This document shows positions 52,020 through 61,266 of a DNA stretch of 64,000 nucleotides, one piece after another. A model generated the notes under the pieces. It had not been told where the DNA came from, ran no database searches, and was given only the letters and a program-made list of their open reading frames with translations. The translations under genes were made by a program, and so were the position numbers. Source of the DNA: Phil1 sp964600045 (GTDB taxonomy: Bacteria > Bacillota > Clostridia > Christensenellales > CAG-138); NCBI GenBank assembly GCA_964600045.1, contig CAZRHS010000001.1, positions 62,001-126,000 on the forward strand. Reading direction: 5' to 3'. Within the stretch, counting starts at the first letter, position 1, and every line of letters starts with the position of its first letter.

Positions 52020-52615
52020 GCTTTGCTTTCCGCCTCAAGCGCGGCCTTAAGCGCCTCAAGCGCGCGCTTGCGGTGGCTTATCGCGTTTTTGCTCTCCGCA
52101 CTCATCTCCGCAAAAGAAAGCCCTTCCGGCTCATAGAAAAACAGCGGATCGTAGCCAAAGCCGTTTTCGCCCTGCGGGGCGTAGAGCAGCCTTCCCTCAA
52201 CCGCGCCGCGGCATACAATCGGCTCCTTATCCCTGCGGGCAAGGGCCACCGCGCTTACAAAGCGGCAGGCGCGCTCATTTTCAGGCACGTCCTTCATCAT
52301 GTCCATAAGCTTAGCGTTATTTTCCTCGTCATTATGGCCTTCCCCGGCAAAACGCGCGCTGTATACGCCGGGCGCGCCGTTCAGGGCATCCACCATAAGG
52401 CCGCTGTCGTCGCTAAGCGCGGCATCGGCATCGGCTATGTTAAGCACCTCCGTCGCCTTTTTAAGCGCGTTCTGCTCAAATGTTTCGCCGTCCTCAACCA
52501 CGTCTATGGTAATGCCCGCTTCCTTAAGGGAAAGTATTTCGTCAAAATAATCCCCGAGAATTTCCTTTATCTCGCGCACCTTATGCGCATTGTTGGATGC
52601 TATTATAAGCTTCAT
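52016..52615 (-). CDS. rdgB: XTP/dITP diphosphatase RdgB
   Basis: House-cleaning enzyme that removes inosine and xanthosine triphosphates from the nucleotide pool. IIASNNAHKVREIKEIL opens the protein, followed by ALSDDSGLMVDALNGAPGVYSARF, GYDPLFF and SHRKRAL. It has 199 residues. It lies 32 bases after rqcH and is coupled to the phosphodiesterase gene. It complements MazG, encoded elsewhere in the window. Confidence 0.97.
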   Translation of the reverse strand: MKLIIASNNAHKVREIKEILGDYFDEILSLKEAGITIDVVEDGETFEQNALKKATEVLNIADADAALSDDSGLMVDALNGAPGVYSARFAGEGHNDEENNAKLMDMMKDVPENERACRFVSAVALARRDKEPIVCRGAVEGRLLYAPQGENGFGYDPLFFYEPEGLSFAEMSAESKNAISHRKRALEALKAALEAESKA

Positions 52616-52647
52616 GCCATGCCTCCTTTATTTATTGCGCACGGGGC

Positions 52648-54387
52648 TTAAATTTGCCTTATGCGCTTAATGTCCTCTTCGTTCGGCGTAACGTAGGCCG
52701 TTTTGTTGGTTGTGTATATTACCATGCCGGGTTTTGCTCCGGCAGGCTTTTTAACAAACTTTTTGGGCGTGTAGTCAACCGCCACGTTTTCGGAGCCTCT
52801 TGCCCTGCTGTAATATGCCGCAAGCAGAGCCGCCTCGTTCATGGCCGCCGTGTCGTTCTCTCCCGCGCCCTTTACTATAACGTGGCTGCCGGGAATGTTT
52901 TTTGTGTGCATCCAAATATCGTTTGGCGAGGCAAAGCGCAGCGTAAGCTCATCGTTCTGCCGGTTGTTCTTGCCAACGTATATGTCCGCTCCCGTGGAGG
53001 ATACAAAGTGCATGGGCTTTGACGCGGCAAGCTTCATCTTTTTCTTTGCCCCGCGCTCGCGCTTTATGTATCCTAAATCCTTAAGCTCCTCTATAAGCTC
53101 GCTAAGCTCGTTTTCGGCTGTGCATTTGGTAAGGTTGTCCAGCTGCCCTTCAAGGTAGCTCAGCTCATTAAGCGTTTGCTCGCGCTGTATAATCGCCATG
53201 TCCCGCGCGGCCTTAAGCTTTTGATATTTTTTATAATACCTCTGCGCGTTTTCGCCGGGCGTAAGCAGCTCGTCCATGGGAATAGCTATGCGCTCGGGAG
53301 GATCACTGTAATAATTATCAACCGCCGCAACCTTCGCCCCGCCTTTAAGCGAATGAAGATTGGCCGTTAAAAGCTCGCCGTAAAGGCGGCATTTTTCCAT
53401 CTGCTCCTCTGTGCTGAGCGCATCGGCGTACAGGGCAAGCTTTTTTTCGCAGCGCTCAATATTGTTTTGCAGCACCTTGCGCGCGCTCGCGCCGTGCCGC
53501 TTGGCCCATTCGCGCTTGTCGCTGTTTATATACAGGCTGTCAAGCGCGTCGCTTATGCTGTCATAAAGCTTTACACCTTCGCCCGAAACGGCAAACGGAT
53601 AAACAATCTCCGTTTCGCCAAGCGCGTTAAGTATGGCGCTCGATTGCTCCTTGCCCTCGCTTACGTTTTTGTAGAACCGCACAAGGCCTTCACAAAGCTC
53701 GTTCCGCTCATCGTCGCTAAGCTCGCTGCAGTCTGCTTTAGCGGTATATCTTGAAACAAGCTGCGCGGCAACGGCGGGGGAAAGGCCGAAAAACGCGTTT
53801 GAAAGCGCCTTTGAAACGCTTACGCCTACCGTAAGCAGAGCGTTCGCGAAATCCTCTTTGGTTGCCTTAGCGGGGTCCTGCTTATCCTGCGCGGGCGGGG
53901 CGGAGTATTCAAGCCCCGGCATTACAAAGCGCACGCTGCTCATGCCTAAGCCGACGTGCTTTATGGCATCCACTATAATCCCCCGGTCGTTAACGAGAAT
54001 TATGTTTGAATGCTTGCCCATAAGCTCGCAGTAAAGCGCAAATTCTGCTAGGTCGCCAAGCTCATTATATGTTTCTATGCTTATTTTAAGCACGCGGTCC
54101 AGGTTCTTCTGCTCAAAGCCGGTTATTTTGCCGCCGGCAATGCGCTTTCTAAGCAGCATGCAGAACATGGGCGCTTCGCTTGGCGCCTGCTTTTTTAGGC
54201 TTGTCAGCTGCACACGGTTATCGGAAGCGGAGGCGTTTATAAGCAGCCTTTGCGTTTGCCCAAGGCTCCTTACCATAATAAGCAGCTCTTCCTTATCCGT
54301 TTGCTGTATTTTGTCTATCTTGCCGCCGCGAAGGAGCCTATCCAGCTCTATTGTAGCGGAATAAAGGCTAAGTCCGTCCATGGACAA
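52648..54387 (-). CDS. rqcH: ribosome quality control protein RqcH (NFACT family)
   Basis: Binds 50S subunits with stuck peptidyl-tRNA and directs C-terminal alanine tailing. The 579 residues follow the NFACT plan: an N-terminal DNA-glycosylase-like domain (MSMDGLSLYSATIELDRLL), helix-hairpin-helix, a coiled coil (about 300-430) and the NFACT-R domain near the C-terminus (NDIWMHTKNIPGSHVIVKG). The start is TTG at 54387, behind AGGAG at ten bases; it reproduces the family N-terminus, whereas the ATG two codons later has poorer spacing. Older annotation names it fibronectin-binding protein. Confidence 0.94.
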   Translation of the reverse strand: MSMDGLSLYSATIELDRLLRGGKIDKIQQTDKEELLIMVRSLGQTQRLLINASASDNRVQLTSLKKQAPSEAPMFCMLLRKRIAGGKITGFEQKNLDRVLKISIETYNELGDLAEFALYCELMGKHSNIILVNDRGIIVDAIKHVGLGMSSVRFVMPGLEYSAPPAQDKQDPAKATKEDFANALLTVGVSVSKALSNAFFGLSPAVAAQLVSRYTAKADCSELSDDERNELCEGLVRFYKNVSEGKEQSSAILNALGETEIVYPFAVSGEGVKLYDSISDALDSLYINSDKREWAKRHGASARKVLQNNIERCEKKLALYADALSTEEQMEKCRLYGELLTANLHSLKGGAKVAAVDNYYSDPPERIAIPMDELLTPGENAQRYYKKYQKLKAARDMAIIQREQTLNELSYLEGQLDNLTKCTAENELSELIEELKDLGYIKRERGAKKKMKLAASKPMHFVSSTGADIYVGKNNRQNDELTLRFASPNDIWMHTKNIPGSHVIVKGAGENDTAAMNEAALLAAYYSRARGSENVAVDYTPKKFVKKPAGAKPGMVIYTTNKTAYVTPNEEDIKRIRQI

Positions 54388-54414
54388 GGCTTATCATCTC
54401 CTTTTTGAGGGCGC

Positions 54415-56838
54415 TTAGGATTCAAGCTTGCGCGCGCCCGTTACCACGTCGTCAAGCAGCGCCATAACAAGTATGCTGCCCTTGCCCGCGCGCGGCTCTA
54501 TATGCACAAGCTCGGTGGTTTCTATATTCGTTTCCGTTCCGTGGAACTGGCACACGGCAAACGGGAACGGCACGGTTACGTGGAACGCCGCGGCTATGCA
54601 GCTGCCGTTGCTGCCGTTTTTCTTAAAGTCAAATGTTTTAAGGCCCTTGCCGTTGCGCCCCTGAATTTCGTATTCAAATACAAAGCTGCGCTTGGCGTAG
54701 CCGCGGTCGGTAATTGTAAGTATCTCGCCCTCGTCCGTAATCTGGGCAAAGAACATAACCTCGTCCCCGTCGTCAAGCTTAATGCACTTAACGCCAGCGC
54801 TCACGCGGCCCATTTCGGGCACGGTATCGGGCTCAAAGCGTATGCTCATGCCGCGCTTTGTAATAAGCAGTATCGTATGCCCTTCGCCCTTGTCGGGTTC
54901 TATGCCTATTATCTCGTCGCCGTCCTTAAGCGCCGCCGCCTGTATCTTTTTGGTCTTTGTAATGTATTCCGCGGCCTTTGTGCGCTTTACGCTGCCCTGC
55001 TTTGTAAAGAACAGAAGGTCGCCCGTGCCAAGCTCATCAAAGCAGGAAACGAGCTTTTCGCCCTTTTCAAGCGTTGCTATCGTATTAAGGTTTATGGCCT
55101 TTGCGCCGGGCTTGGTATCGGCTATGTCGTCAACAGATAGGCTTATAAGGCTGCCAAGGCTTGTGAAAAGCTTTATGCGCTTATCGGTAGACGTATCGAA
55201 TACCCACATTGGCTTTTCCGCTTCGTTGAAAAGCGTGTCCCTCTGCCTGCGGCTTACGCGCCTAAGCTTTCCGTCCGCGCTTATGGCCACGCTTACATCT
55301 ATCGCCGCTATCTCCGCTTCGTTAACCTCTATCACGGGCTGGGCGGATATAATCTGGGTTCTGCGGGGATCGGAATACTTTTCCTTTATTTCCGCAAGCT
55401 CGGTTTTTATAACCTGGTGCAGTTTTTCGGGGGAGGCCAGTATGGCATTCAGCTCCTTTATGGTTTTCAGTATGTCCTTATGCTCTTTTTCAATGGCCAA
55501 AAGCTCCAGATTGGTAAGCCTTTGCAGCCTTAAATCAAGTATCGCCTGCGCCTGTATTTCCGTAAGCTCAAAGCGCTTCATAAGGCCCTCTCGGGCTATC
55601 TTCGGCGTTTTGGAGGCGCGGATAAGGGCAATAACCTCGTCTATGTTCAAAACGGCTATCGAAAGGCCGTTCAGTATATGCTCGCGTTTCATCGCGGCGT
55701 CAAGGTCAAAGCGCGTGCGGCGGGTTACAACGTTTTCCTGGTGGGCAATATAGTAGCGCAGCATGTCCTTTAAGCCAAGCTGCTGCGGCTTGCCGTCCGC
55801 TATCGCAACCATGTTTACGCCGAACGTAACCTGAAGATCGGAATATTTATAAAGATACTGCAGTATCTTTTCGGCGTCCGCGTCCTTTCTGACCTCTATA
55901 ACGGCCCTCATGCCCATGCGGTCGGATTCATCGCGAATGTCGCTTACCCCCGCGAACATGGCCTTCTTTTCCTGGGTTATCTTAAGTATTCCCTCAAGCG
56001 CCCTTGCCTTATTCACCTGATAGGGCATCTCCGTTGCCACTATAAGCTTTTTGCCGTTTTTAAGCTCCTCTATATGGCACTTGGCACGAACGGTAAGCTT
56101 GCCGCGCCCGGTTTCGTAGGCCGCGCGTATTTCGTCGGAGGCCAGTATGTAGCCGCCCGTGGGAAAATCCGGGCAGGGGATTATTTTCATAAGCTCGTCA
56201 AGCGTAATTGATGGGTTCTCCATCTGCGCTATAACGGCGTCTATTGTTTCGGCAAAATTGTGCGGGGGAATGGCCGTTGCAAGGCCTACGGCTATGCCGT
56301 TCGCGCCGTTTACAAGCAAATTGGGGAAGCGGCCGGGCAAAAGATCCGGCTCCTTTTCCGTATCGTCAAAGTTAAGGCTGAACTTAACAGTGTCCTTATC
56401 AATGTCCCTTAAAAGCTCAAGCGCAAGCGGGGTCATCCTGGCTTCGGTATATCGCATGGCGGCGGCGCTGTCGCCGTCTATGCTGCCAAAGTTGCCGTGC
56501 CCGTCAACAAGCGGGGCGCGCATATTAAAGTCCTGCGCCATGCGCACCATTGCGTCATAAACGCTGGAGTCGCCGTGCGGATGGTATTTACCAAGGCAGT
56601 CACCAACAATACGGGCGCTCTTCCTGTGCGGCTTGTCGGGCGTGTTGCCAAGGCCAAGCATGGTATAAAGTATTCTGCGCTGAACGGGCTTTAAGCCGTC
56701 CTCAACTCTCGGCAGCGCGCGCTCAAGTATAACGTGCTCGGCGTAAGGCAGCATGGATTCGTGCATAACGTCGTCCATGCTTTTTGTAAGTATGTTTTTA
56801 TCCGTCGCGATAGGCGGTCTTTCGTCCTTTTTAGCCAT
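54415..56838 (-). CDS. type IIA DNA topoisomerase subunit A (GyrA/ParC)
   Basis: DNA-cleaving subunit of gyrase or topoisomerase IV. The 807 residues include the quinolone-resistance region (GDCLGKYHPHGDSSVYDAMVR) and the catalytic tyrosine in AAMRYTEARM near residue 130, followed by a C-terminal beta-pinwheel. The gyrase-specific box QRRGGKG is not at its usual place in the first blade. A similar QGRNGKG appears near 726-732, in the last blade. This leaves the choice between GyrA and ParC open. Its ATG overlaps the subunit B stop by eight bases, and rqcH follows 27 bases later. Confidence 0.95.
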   Translation of the reverse strand: MAKKDERPPIATDKNILTKSMDDVMHESMLPYAEHVILERALPRVEDGLKPVQRRILYTMLGLGNTPDKPHRKSARIVGDCLGKYHPHGDSSVYDAMVRMAQDFNMRAPLVDGHGNFGSIDGDSAAAMRYTEARMTPLALELLRDIDKDTVKFSLNFDDTEKEPDLLPGRFPNLLVNGANGIAVGLATAIPPHNFAETIDAVIAQMENPSITLDELMKIIPCPDFPTGGYILASDEIRAAYETGRGKLTVRAKCHIEELKNGKKLIVATEMPYQVNKARALEGILKITQEKKAMFAGVSDIRDESDRMGMRAVIEVRKDADAEKILQYLYKYSDLQVTFGVNMVAIADGKPQQLGLKDMLRYYIAHQENVVTRRTRFDLDAAMKREHILNGLSIAVLNIDEVIALIRASKTPKIAREGLMKRFELTEIQAQAILDLRLQRLTNLELLAIEKEHKDILKTIKELNAILASPEKLHQVIKTELAEIKEKYSDPRRTQIISAQPVIEVNEAEIAAIDVSVAISADGKLRRVSRRQRDTLFNEAEKPMWVFDTSTDKRIKLFTSLGSLISLSVDDIADTKPGAKAINLNTIATLEKGEKLVSCFDELGTGDLLFFTKQGSVKRTKAAEYITKTKKIQAAALKDGDEIIGIEPDKGEGHTILLITKRGMSIRFEPDTVPEMGRVSAGVKCIKLDDGDEVMFFAQITDEGEILTITDRGYAKRSFVFEYEIQGRNGKGLKTFDFKKNGSNGSCIAAAFHVTVPFPFAVCQFHGTETNIETTELVHIEPRAGKGSILVMALLDDVVTGARKLES

Positions 56839-58828
56839 TTACCCGCGCGCTCCCTTCTTCCTTATTGCGCTGCGCCTTTTCGGCCTTTTCCTCAAAGGAA
56901 TCGGTTTTGTTGAAATTGGCGAACTCGCTTATGTATTCCTTCCTGGGGCCTACCTTATCGCCCATAAGCAGGGTTACAAGGTGCTCCACGTCCGCGGAAT
57001 CCTCTATGTTTACCCGCACGAGCGTGCGGTTTTCGGGGTTCATGGTTGTTTCCCAAAGCTGCTCGGGGTTCATCTCGCCAAGGCCCTTGTAGCGCTGCAG
57101 GCTGTATCCTTTGCCAACCGTTTTAAGGGCTTTGTTCAGCGCGGCATCGTCATAAAGATACTGCACGTTTGAGCCCTTCTGCAGCTTGTAAAGCGGGGGC
57201 TGGCCCATATACACATGCCCCTCGGTTATAAGCTCCTTCATGTAGCGGTAGAAGAACGTGAGCAATATGGCCCTTATGTGCGCGCCGTCCTGGTCGGCAT
57301 CGGAAAGAATTATTATCTTGTCGTATTTAAGGCCGCTTATGTCAAAATCCTCGCCAATGCCCGTGCCTATGGCGGTTATTATGGAGCGGAACTCCTCATT
57401 TTGAAGCACCTGGTCTATGCGCTTTTTCTCAACGTTGAGCGGCTTGCCCCTAAGCGGAAGTATTGCCTGAAAGCGCCTGTCTCGTCCCTGCTTGGCGCTG
57501 CCGCCTGCGCTGTCTCCCTCAACTATGAAAAGCTCGTTTATTTTGTAATCGCGCCCGGTGCAGCTTGAAAGCTTTCCCACAAGGGGAGCGTTGTCAAGCT
57601 TGTTCTTTTCGCGCGCCATACTCTTTGCCTTGCGGGCGGATTCGCGCACCTTTGCCGCCTTAACGGCCTTGTCCGCCATAAGGGATGCGGTTTCTGCGTT
57701 CTTCAAATCCTCAAGGTACGGCGAAAGGTATTCATTAAGCACGTATTCAACGGCGGGCTTGGCCTCCGTGTTGCCAAGGCGGGTTTTAGTCTGCCCTTCA
57801 AACTGCACGGTGTGCATTTTAAGCGAAAGCACAACCGTAAGCCCCTCGCGGAAGTCCTCTCCGGTAAGGGACGGGTCTTTATCCTTAAGTATGCCGGTTT
57901 TGCGGCAATAGTCGTTCATTATCTTTGTAAGGCCGCTCTTAAAGCCTATCTCATGCGTGCCGCCCTCGGTTGTGGGAATATTGTTCACGTATGAAAACAT
58001 GCTTTCGGTATAGCCGTCGTTATGCTGCATGGCAAGCTCAACAACTATGCCGTCCTTTGTGCCGCTTATGTGTATGGGTTCTGGATAAAGCGGGGTTTTG
58101 TCGGCATTAAGGTATTTTACAAAGTCCGAAAGTCCGCCCTCAAAGCAATACTCCCGCTCCTTTTTGTCGCCGCGCGTGCGCTCGTCGGTAAGGTTAAAAT
58201 GAACCCCGCGGTTAAGGTATGCAAGCTCCCTTAAGCGCTTTGATATTATTTCAAAGTTCATGTCAAGCGTTTCAAAAACGCGCCTGTCAGGCAGGAATGT
58301 AACCTTTGTGCCGCGCTTTCTTGTGCGGCCAACCTCGGCAAGCGGGGCCTCGGGTATGCCGGAATGGGTAGTGCCATCCGGATCAACAAAGCTGTGAAAA
58401 TGCTGAACGTAGCTCTTGCCCTCCGTTGCCACCTCAACCGTTACCCATTCGCTAAGCGCGTTTACAACGCTCGCGCCAACGCCGTGAAGTCCGCCGGAAA
58501 AGCCGTATGCCTCGTTATCGAATTTGCCGCCCGCGTGCAGCTGGGTATACACAACCTCAACGCCGCTTACGCCAAGCTTTTCATGAATGCCAACGGGTAT
58601 GCCGCGGCCGTTATCCTCAACGGTTACGGAATTATCCTTGTTAAGGGTAACGTTTATTGTGTCCGCAAAGCCGTTGGCCGCCTCGTCAACTGCGTTGTCC
58701 ACTATTTCCCAAAGCATGTGGTGCAGCCCGCGCGCGCCGGTAGAACCGATATACATGCCCGGGCGCATACGCACGGCCTCAAGCCCCTCCATTACTTTTA
58801 TATCGCTTACGGTATAGTCTTTAGACAT
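56831..58828 (-). CDS. type IIA DNA topoisomerase subunit B (GyrB/ParE)
   Basis: ATPase subunit partnering the protein encoded immediately downstream. The 665 residues include the GHKL ATP site (EIVDNAVDEA, DNGRGIPVG, GGLHGVGASVVNALS) and the Lys loop EGQTKTRLGN. The TOPRIM domain has VEGDSAGGSAKQGRDR and SDADQDGAHI, and RYKGLGEMNPEQLWETTM lies near the C-terminus. These elements do not separate GyrB from ParE. GGAGGG precedes the ATG. The promoter lies on a palindrome at 58876-58892. Confidence 0.95.
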   Translation of the reverse strand: MSKDYTVSDIKVMEGLEAVRMRPGMYIGSTGARGLHHMLWEIVDNAVDEAANGFADTINVTLNKDNSVTVEDNGRGIPVGIHEKLGVSGVEVVYTQLHAGGKFDNEAYGFSGGLHGVGASVVNALSEWVTVEVATEGKSYVQHFHSFVDPDGTTHSGIPEAPLAEVGRTRKRGTKVTFLPDRRVFETLDMNFEIISKRLRELAYLNRGVHFNLTDERTRGDKKEREYCFEGGLSDFVKYLNADKTPLYPEPIHISGTKDGIVVELAMQHNDGYTESMFSYVNNIPTTEGGTHEIGFKSGLTKIMNDYCRKTGILKDKDPSLTGEDFREGLTVVLSLKMHTVQFEGQTKTRLGNTEAKPAVEYVLNEYLSPYLEDLKNAETASLMADKAVKAAKVRESARKAKSMAREKNKLDNAPLVGKLSSCTGRDYKINELFIVEGDSAGGSAKQGRDRRFQAILPLRGKPLNVEKKRIDQVLQNEEFRSIITAIGTGIGEDFDISGLKYDKIIILSDADQDGAHIRAILLTFFYRYMKELITEGHVYMGQPPLYKLQKGSNVQYLYDDAALNKALKTVGKGYSLQRYKGLGEMNPEQLWETTMNPENRTLVRVNIEDSADVEHLVTLLMGDKVGPRKEYISEFANFNKTDSFEEKAEKAQRNKEEGSARVNG

Positions 58829-58875
58829 ATTCCCTCCAAACGCGCCGCAGCGCAGAATAAAACATCATTCACCAA

Positions 58876-58910
58876 TATACTATTATAGTATAAACACGGC
58901 ATTCAAACAA
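58876..58910 (-). promoter_or_regulatory. topoisomerase operon promoter with a palindrome over the -10
   Basis: On the minus strand, TTGTTT (58905-58910) and TATAAT (58882-58887) are 17 bases apart. A perfect palindrome TATACTAT-T-ATAGTATA (58876-58892) covers the -10, which could be an operator or a supercoiling-sensitive element. Confidence 0.65.
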
Positions 58911-58911
58911 C

Positions 58912-58940
58912 AAAAAAAGCGGACGGCAAACACCGTCCGT
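58912..58940 (-). terminator. terminator of the DUF4364-like gene
   Basis: On the minus strand, a GGACGG/CCGTCC stem (58921-58926 with 58933-58938) with flanking pairs is followed by seven T (58912-58918). It stands directly before the topoisomerase -35 box. Confidence 0.9.
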
Positions 58941-58954
58941 ACTTTGTATTAAGC

Positions 58955-59488
58955 TTATTCGCGCGTAAGTTCGCTGTATACCGCGTTAAAAATAGTCTGG
59001 CTGCGCTCCTCCCAAACGCTGCAGGCGTGGCGGGCGGATTCCTCATCGGGCAGCAGCAGTTCTATTTTCAGCAAATCGCCGTGCGGCTCCATTGCCCTAA
59101 GCGTAACCCGGCGGGCGGTTTCGCCCGCGGAATCCCGCTCTATTTTGGTTGCGAAGCGGGTGCGGCTTAAAAGGGTGGGTGCGTAGTCCTGCGCGGCCGC
59201 GCTTATTTTGTCCCTAAGTGAACCGGGCAGGCGCACCGCGAACATATCAAGCGTTTCCTCTCCCTGCGGCGTAAGGAAATAGGCCTGACCGTACGGGCGC
59301 GGAACGGCGCTAATAAGTCCGCCCTCCTCCAGCTCGTATGCGGCATTATGCACGGCAAAATAGCCCAAAAGATCGTATAATACAAAAAAGTCCGAAAGCT
59401 GCTCCTTTGTGGGCTGCACGCCCAGCGCTCTCAGGCCGTAAAGCACCATCAGCTTATCCTTTGTAACTCCCGTTGAAAAGTATTCCAT
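58955..59488 (-). CDS. DUF4364-like protein
   Basis: A 177-residue protein resembling a small family of unknown function common in Clostridia. The first 80 or so residues look like a winged helix (DKLMVLYGLRALGVQPTKEQ, FFVLYDLLGYFAVHNAAYEL, EEGGLISAVPRPYGQAYFLT, then TPQGEETLDMF), so DNA binding is possible. The C-terminal half is a beta-rich domain (RVTLRAMEPHGDLLKIELLL). It has its own promoter and terminator. No function is established. Confidence 0.8.
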   Translation of the reverse strand: MEYFSTGVTKDKLMVLYGLRALGVQPTKEQLSDFFVLYDLLGYFAVHNAAYELEEGGLISAVPRPYGQAYFLTPQGEETLDMFAVRLPGSLRDKISAAAQDYAPTLLSRTRFATKIERDSAGETARRVTLRAMEPHGDLLKIELLLPDEESARHACSVWEERSQTIFNAVYSELTRE

Positions 59489-59517
59489 GTGTTCTCCTCA
59501 CAGCGTAGCTTTGTATA

Positions 59518-59546
59518 ATTATAGCATAAACTTGGCTGTATAACAA
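59518..59546 (-). promoter_or_regulatory. promoter of the DUF4364-like gene
   Basis: On the minus strand, TTGTTA (59541-59546) and TATAAT (59518-59523) are 17 bases apart, about 30 bases before the ATG. Confidence 0.75.
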
Positions 59547-59582
59547 AGGGGCGCGTTAAGCACCCCCAAAGGTTTTTAAGAA

Positions 59583-60185
59583 TTATTCAAGGCAATCTAT
59601 CGCGGCTGTAATGCCCCTTACCATGTCGTCAAGGCTCATGCTCGCAGCGCCGCTTTTCCCTATAACCTGCTTTGGCAGGTACGGCACGTGTATAAAGCCG
59701 GCCTTTGTTGAAAGGCCCAACCGGCTTATGCTGTTAAGAAGAGCATACATTGTGCTGTTGCAAACGTATGTACCCGCGCTGTTTGAAACGGCGGCGGGAA
59801 TACCGGCCCCTTCAATTGCCTTTACCATGCGCTTTATGGGAAGCGTTGCGAAATACGCATCGGGTCCCGCGGGGCAAACCGGCTCATCGGTCGGGGTGAA
59901 TCCGGAATTATCCGCCATGCGTGCGTCCATAATGTTTATGGCAACCCGTTCGGGCGTTATCGCTGCCCTTCCGCCCGCCTGACCTAAGCAGATTGCGTAA
60001 TCGGGCTTAATTTCCGAAACATAGCGGCTTATGTCTTCGGCCGCACCCTTAAATGTAACGCCGAGCAGCCTTTTTTCAAGGCGAAGCGCCCCTATTTGAT
60101 CACTAAGCCTTTCAAGCACCAGCATGGAAGGGTTTTCACTTTCCCCGCCAAATGGCTCAAACGCGGTTATAAGCAGCGTTTTCAT
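59583..60185 (-). CDS. pcp: pyrrolidone-carboxylate peptidase (pyroglutamyl peptidase I)
   Basis: Cysteine peptidase that removes N-terminal pyroglutamate from peptides. The catalytic triad is visible: Glu in TPERVAINIMDARMADNSG (near 77), Cys in SNSAGTYVCNSTMY (near 140) and His in GFIHVPYLPKQ (near 165). The N-terminus MKTLLITAFEPFGGESENPS is diagnostic. The start is the ATG at 60185 (200 residues); a longer in-frame start at 60245 lies inside the upstream gene. Only four bases separate it from the deacetylase gene, so the two are co-transcribed. Confidence 0.95.
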   Translation of the reverse strand: MKTLLITAFEPFGGESENPSMLVLERLSDQIGALRLEKRLLGVTFKGAAEDISRYVSEIKPDYAICLGQAGGRAAITPERVAINIMDARMADNSGFTPTDEPVCPAGPDAYFATLPIKRMVKAIEGAGIPAAVSNSAGTYVCNSTMYALLNSISRLGLSTKAGFIHVPYLPKQVIGKSGAASMSLDDMVRGITAAIDCLE

Positions 60186-60189
60186 GGGT

Positions 60190-61065
60190 TTATCTCGCCT
60201 TTCTGTATGTTGTGCCGTTTTCAAGCGTAATACCCTTTGCCTCAAACATTTCGCTTACGGTAACAAGCTTAAAGCCTTTTTCCAAAAGCGCGGGTATAAT
60301 CTGCTCCGCCGCGGCGGCGGTGTCCTCCCTAACGTCGTGCATAAGCACTATGTCCCCGTCAATGGCCTCTATGGCCGCGGCAACCGTGCTTGCCGTGTCG
60401 CGTGTTTTCCAGTCCTCGGTATCTATGCTCCAAAGTATAAGCGGGTATTTTACGCTTGCGCGAACCTCGTCATTCTTGGCGCCGTAGGGCGGGCGAACAA
60501 GGCGGGGCTTTTCGCCGGTGATGCTTTCTATCAGGTCCGCCGTGTCCTCAACCTGGCTCTTTCTTTCGCTTTCGGTTATCTTTGTAAGGTTCTTGTGGTC
60601 GTATGTGTGGTTGGCTATTTCGCACCCCAGATTATAAGCGCGCCTTACGGTGTCCGGGAACTTGGCCACCTGACTGCCCAGCGCAAAAAACGTAACGTGT
60701 ACGCCGTAGTCGGAATATTGCTCAACAACGTCCAGTATGCGGTTCGTAATCTCGCCGTAAGGGCCGTCGTCAAACGTAAGCGCAACGTATTTCTGCTCGC
60801 CCGATGTATCGCCGCCTGTAATCGCGCCGCTCGCGGTAACAGTGGCCGTTGGGTCCGGAGTGGGAGCCAAAGTCGGGGTAGGGTCGGGGGTATAAACCGG
60901 CTCCGGCGTGGGGCTGTGGGTAGGCTTGGGCACCTGAACTATTTCACTTGCAGTATCGGAATCTTCAATAATATCGACAACATCGCATCCGCAAAGGCAG
61001 AATATCGAGGCAACACAAATAAGCATGGCTAAAAAAGCCCTATATATGTAAACGATCCTGTTCAT
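60190..61065 (-). CDS. polysaccharide deacetylase lipoprotein
   Basis: A NodB-domain enzyme anchored outside the cell, likely to deacetylate peptidoglycan or another glycan. The N-terminal signal ends in a lipobox (CLCGC, lipidated Cys near 27). A Thr/Pro-rich linker (about 45-85, PTPEP and PDPTP units) follows, then the NodB domain: ALTFDDGPYG (motif 1), NHTYDHKNL (motif 2), RPPYGAKND (motif 3), DTEDW (motif 4) and VLMHD (motif 5). The zinc Asp-His-His set is complete. AAGGAG precedes the ATG. It is first in the transcript with pcp. Confidence 0.92.
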   Translation of the reverse strand: MNRIVYIYRAFLAMLICVASIFCLCGCDVVDIIEDSDTASEIVQVPKPTHSPTPEPVYTPDPTPTLAPTPDPTATVTASGAITGGDTSGEQKYVALTFDDGPYGEITNRILDVVEQYSDYGVHVTFFALGSQVAKFPDTVRRAYNLGCEIANHTYDHKNLTKITESERKSQVEDTADLIESITGEKPRLVRPPYGAKNDEVRASVKYPLILWSIDTEDWKTRDTASTVAAAIEAIDGDIVLMHDVREDTAAAAEQIIPALLEKGFKLVTVSEMFEAKGITLENGTTYRKAR

Positions 61066-61191
61066 CGTACGCTCCTTAAAAACGCCCGCAGGCCTAACCG
61101 CGAGCCGATATAATTATGATAAACCTTATTAAATGCGAATTCAATACAATCAAAAAATTTAACAGACTGTTAATACATTGCCGCGGTTGTA

Positions 61192-61220
61192 TTGCATTGC
61201 GGGTTCGTTTCAAATATAAT
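61192..61220 (+). promoter_or_regulatory. queA-tgt-tsaE-tsaB promoter
   Basis: TTGCAT (61192-61197) and TATAAT (61215-61220) are 17 bases apart, with the queA start about 47 bases further. Confidence 0.75.
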
Positions 61221-61223
61221 AAT

Positions 61224-61255
61224 CGGGGGTGCGTGGGCAAACACGCCGAACCCCG
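61224..61255 (+). other. two-tier hairpin in the queA leader touching the ribosome binding site
   Basis: CGGGG (61224-61228) pairs with CCCCG (61251-61255), and GCGTG (61231-61235) with CACGC (61242-61246), around a GGCAAA loop. The last paired G is the first base of the GGAGG site (61255-61259). The hairpin could limit translation of queA. It does not match the preQ1 riboswitch classes I know. Confidence 0.55.
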
Positions 61256-61266
61256 GAGGCGATACA

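Noticed and set aside
61221..61260. preQ1 riboswitch before queA
   Set aside because: The short leader lacks the A-rich tail and pseudoknot sequences of the preQ1 classes I know; kept only as an unassigned hairpin.
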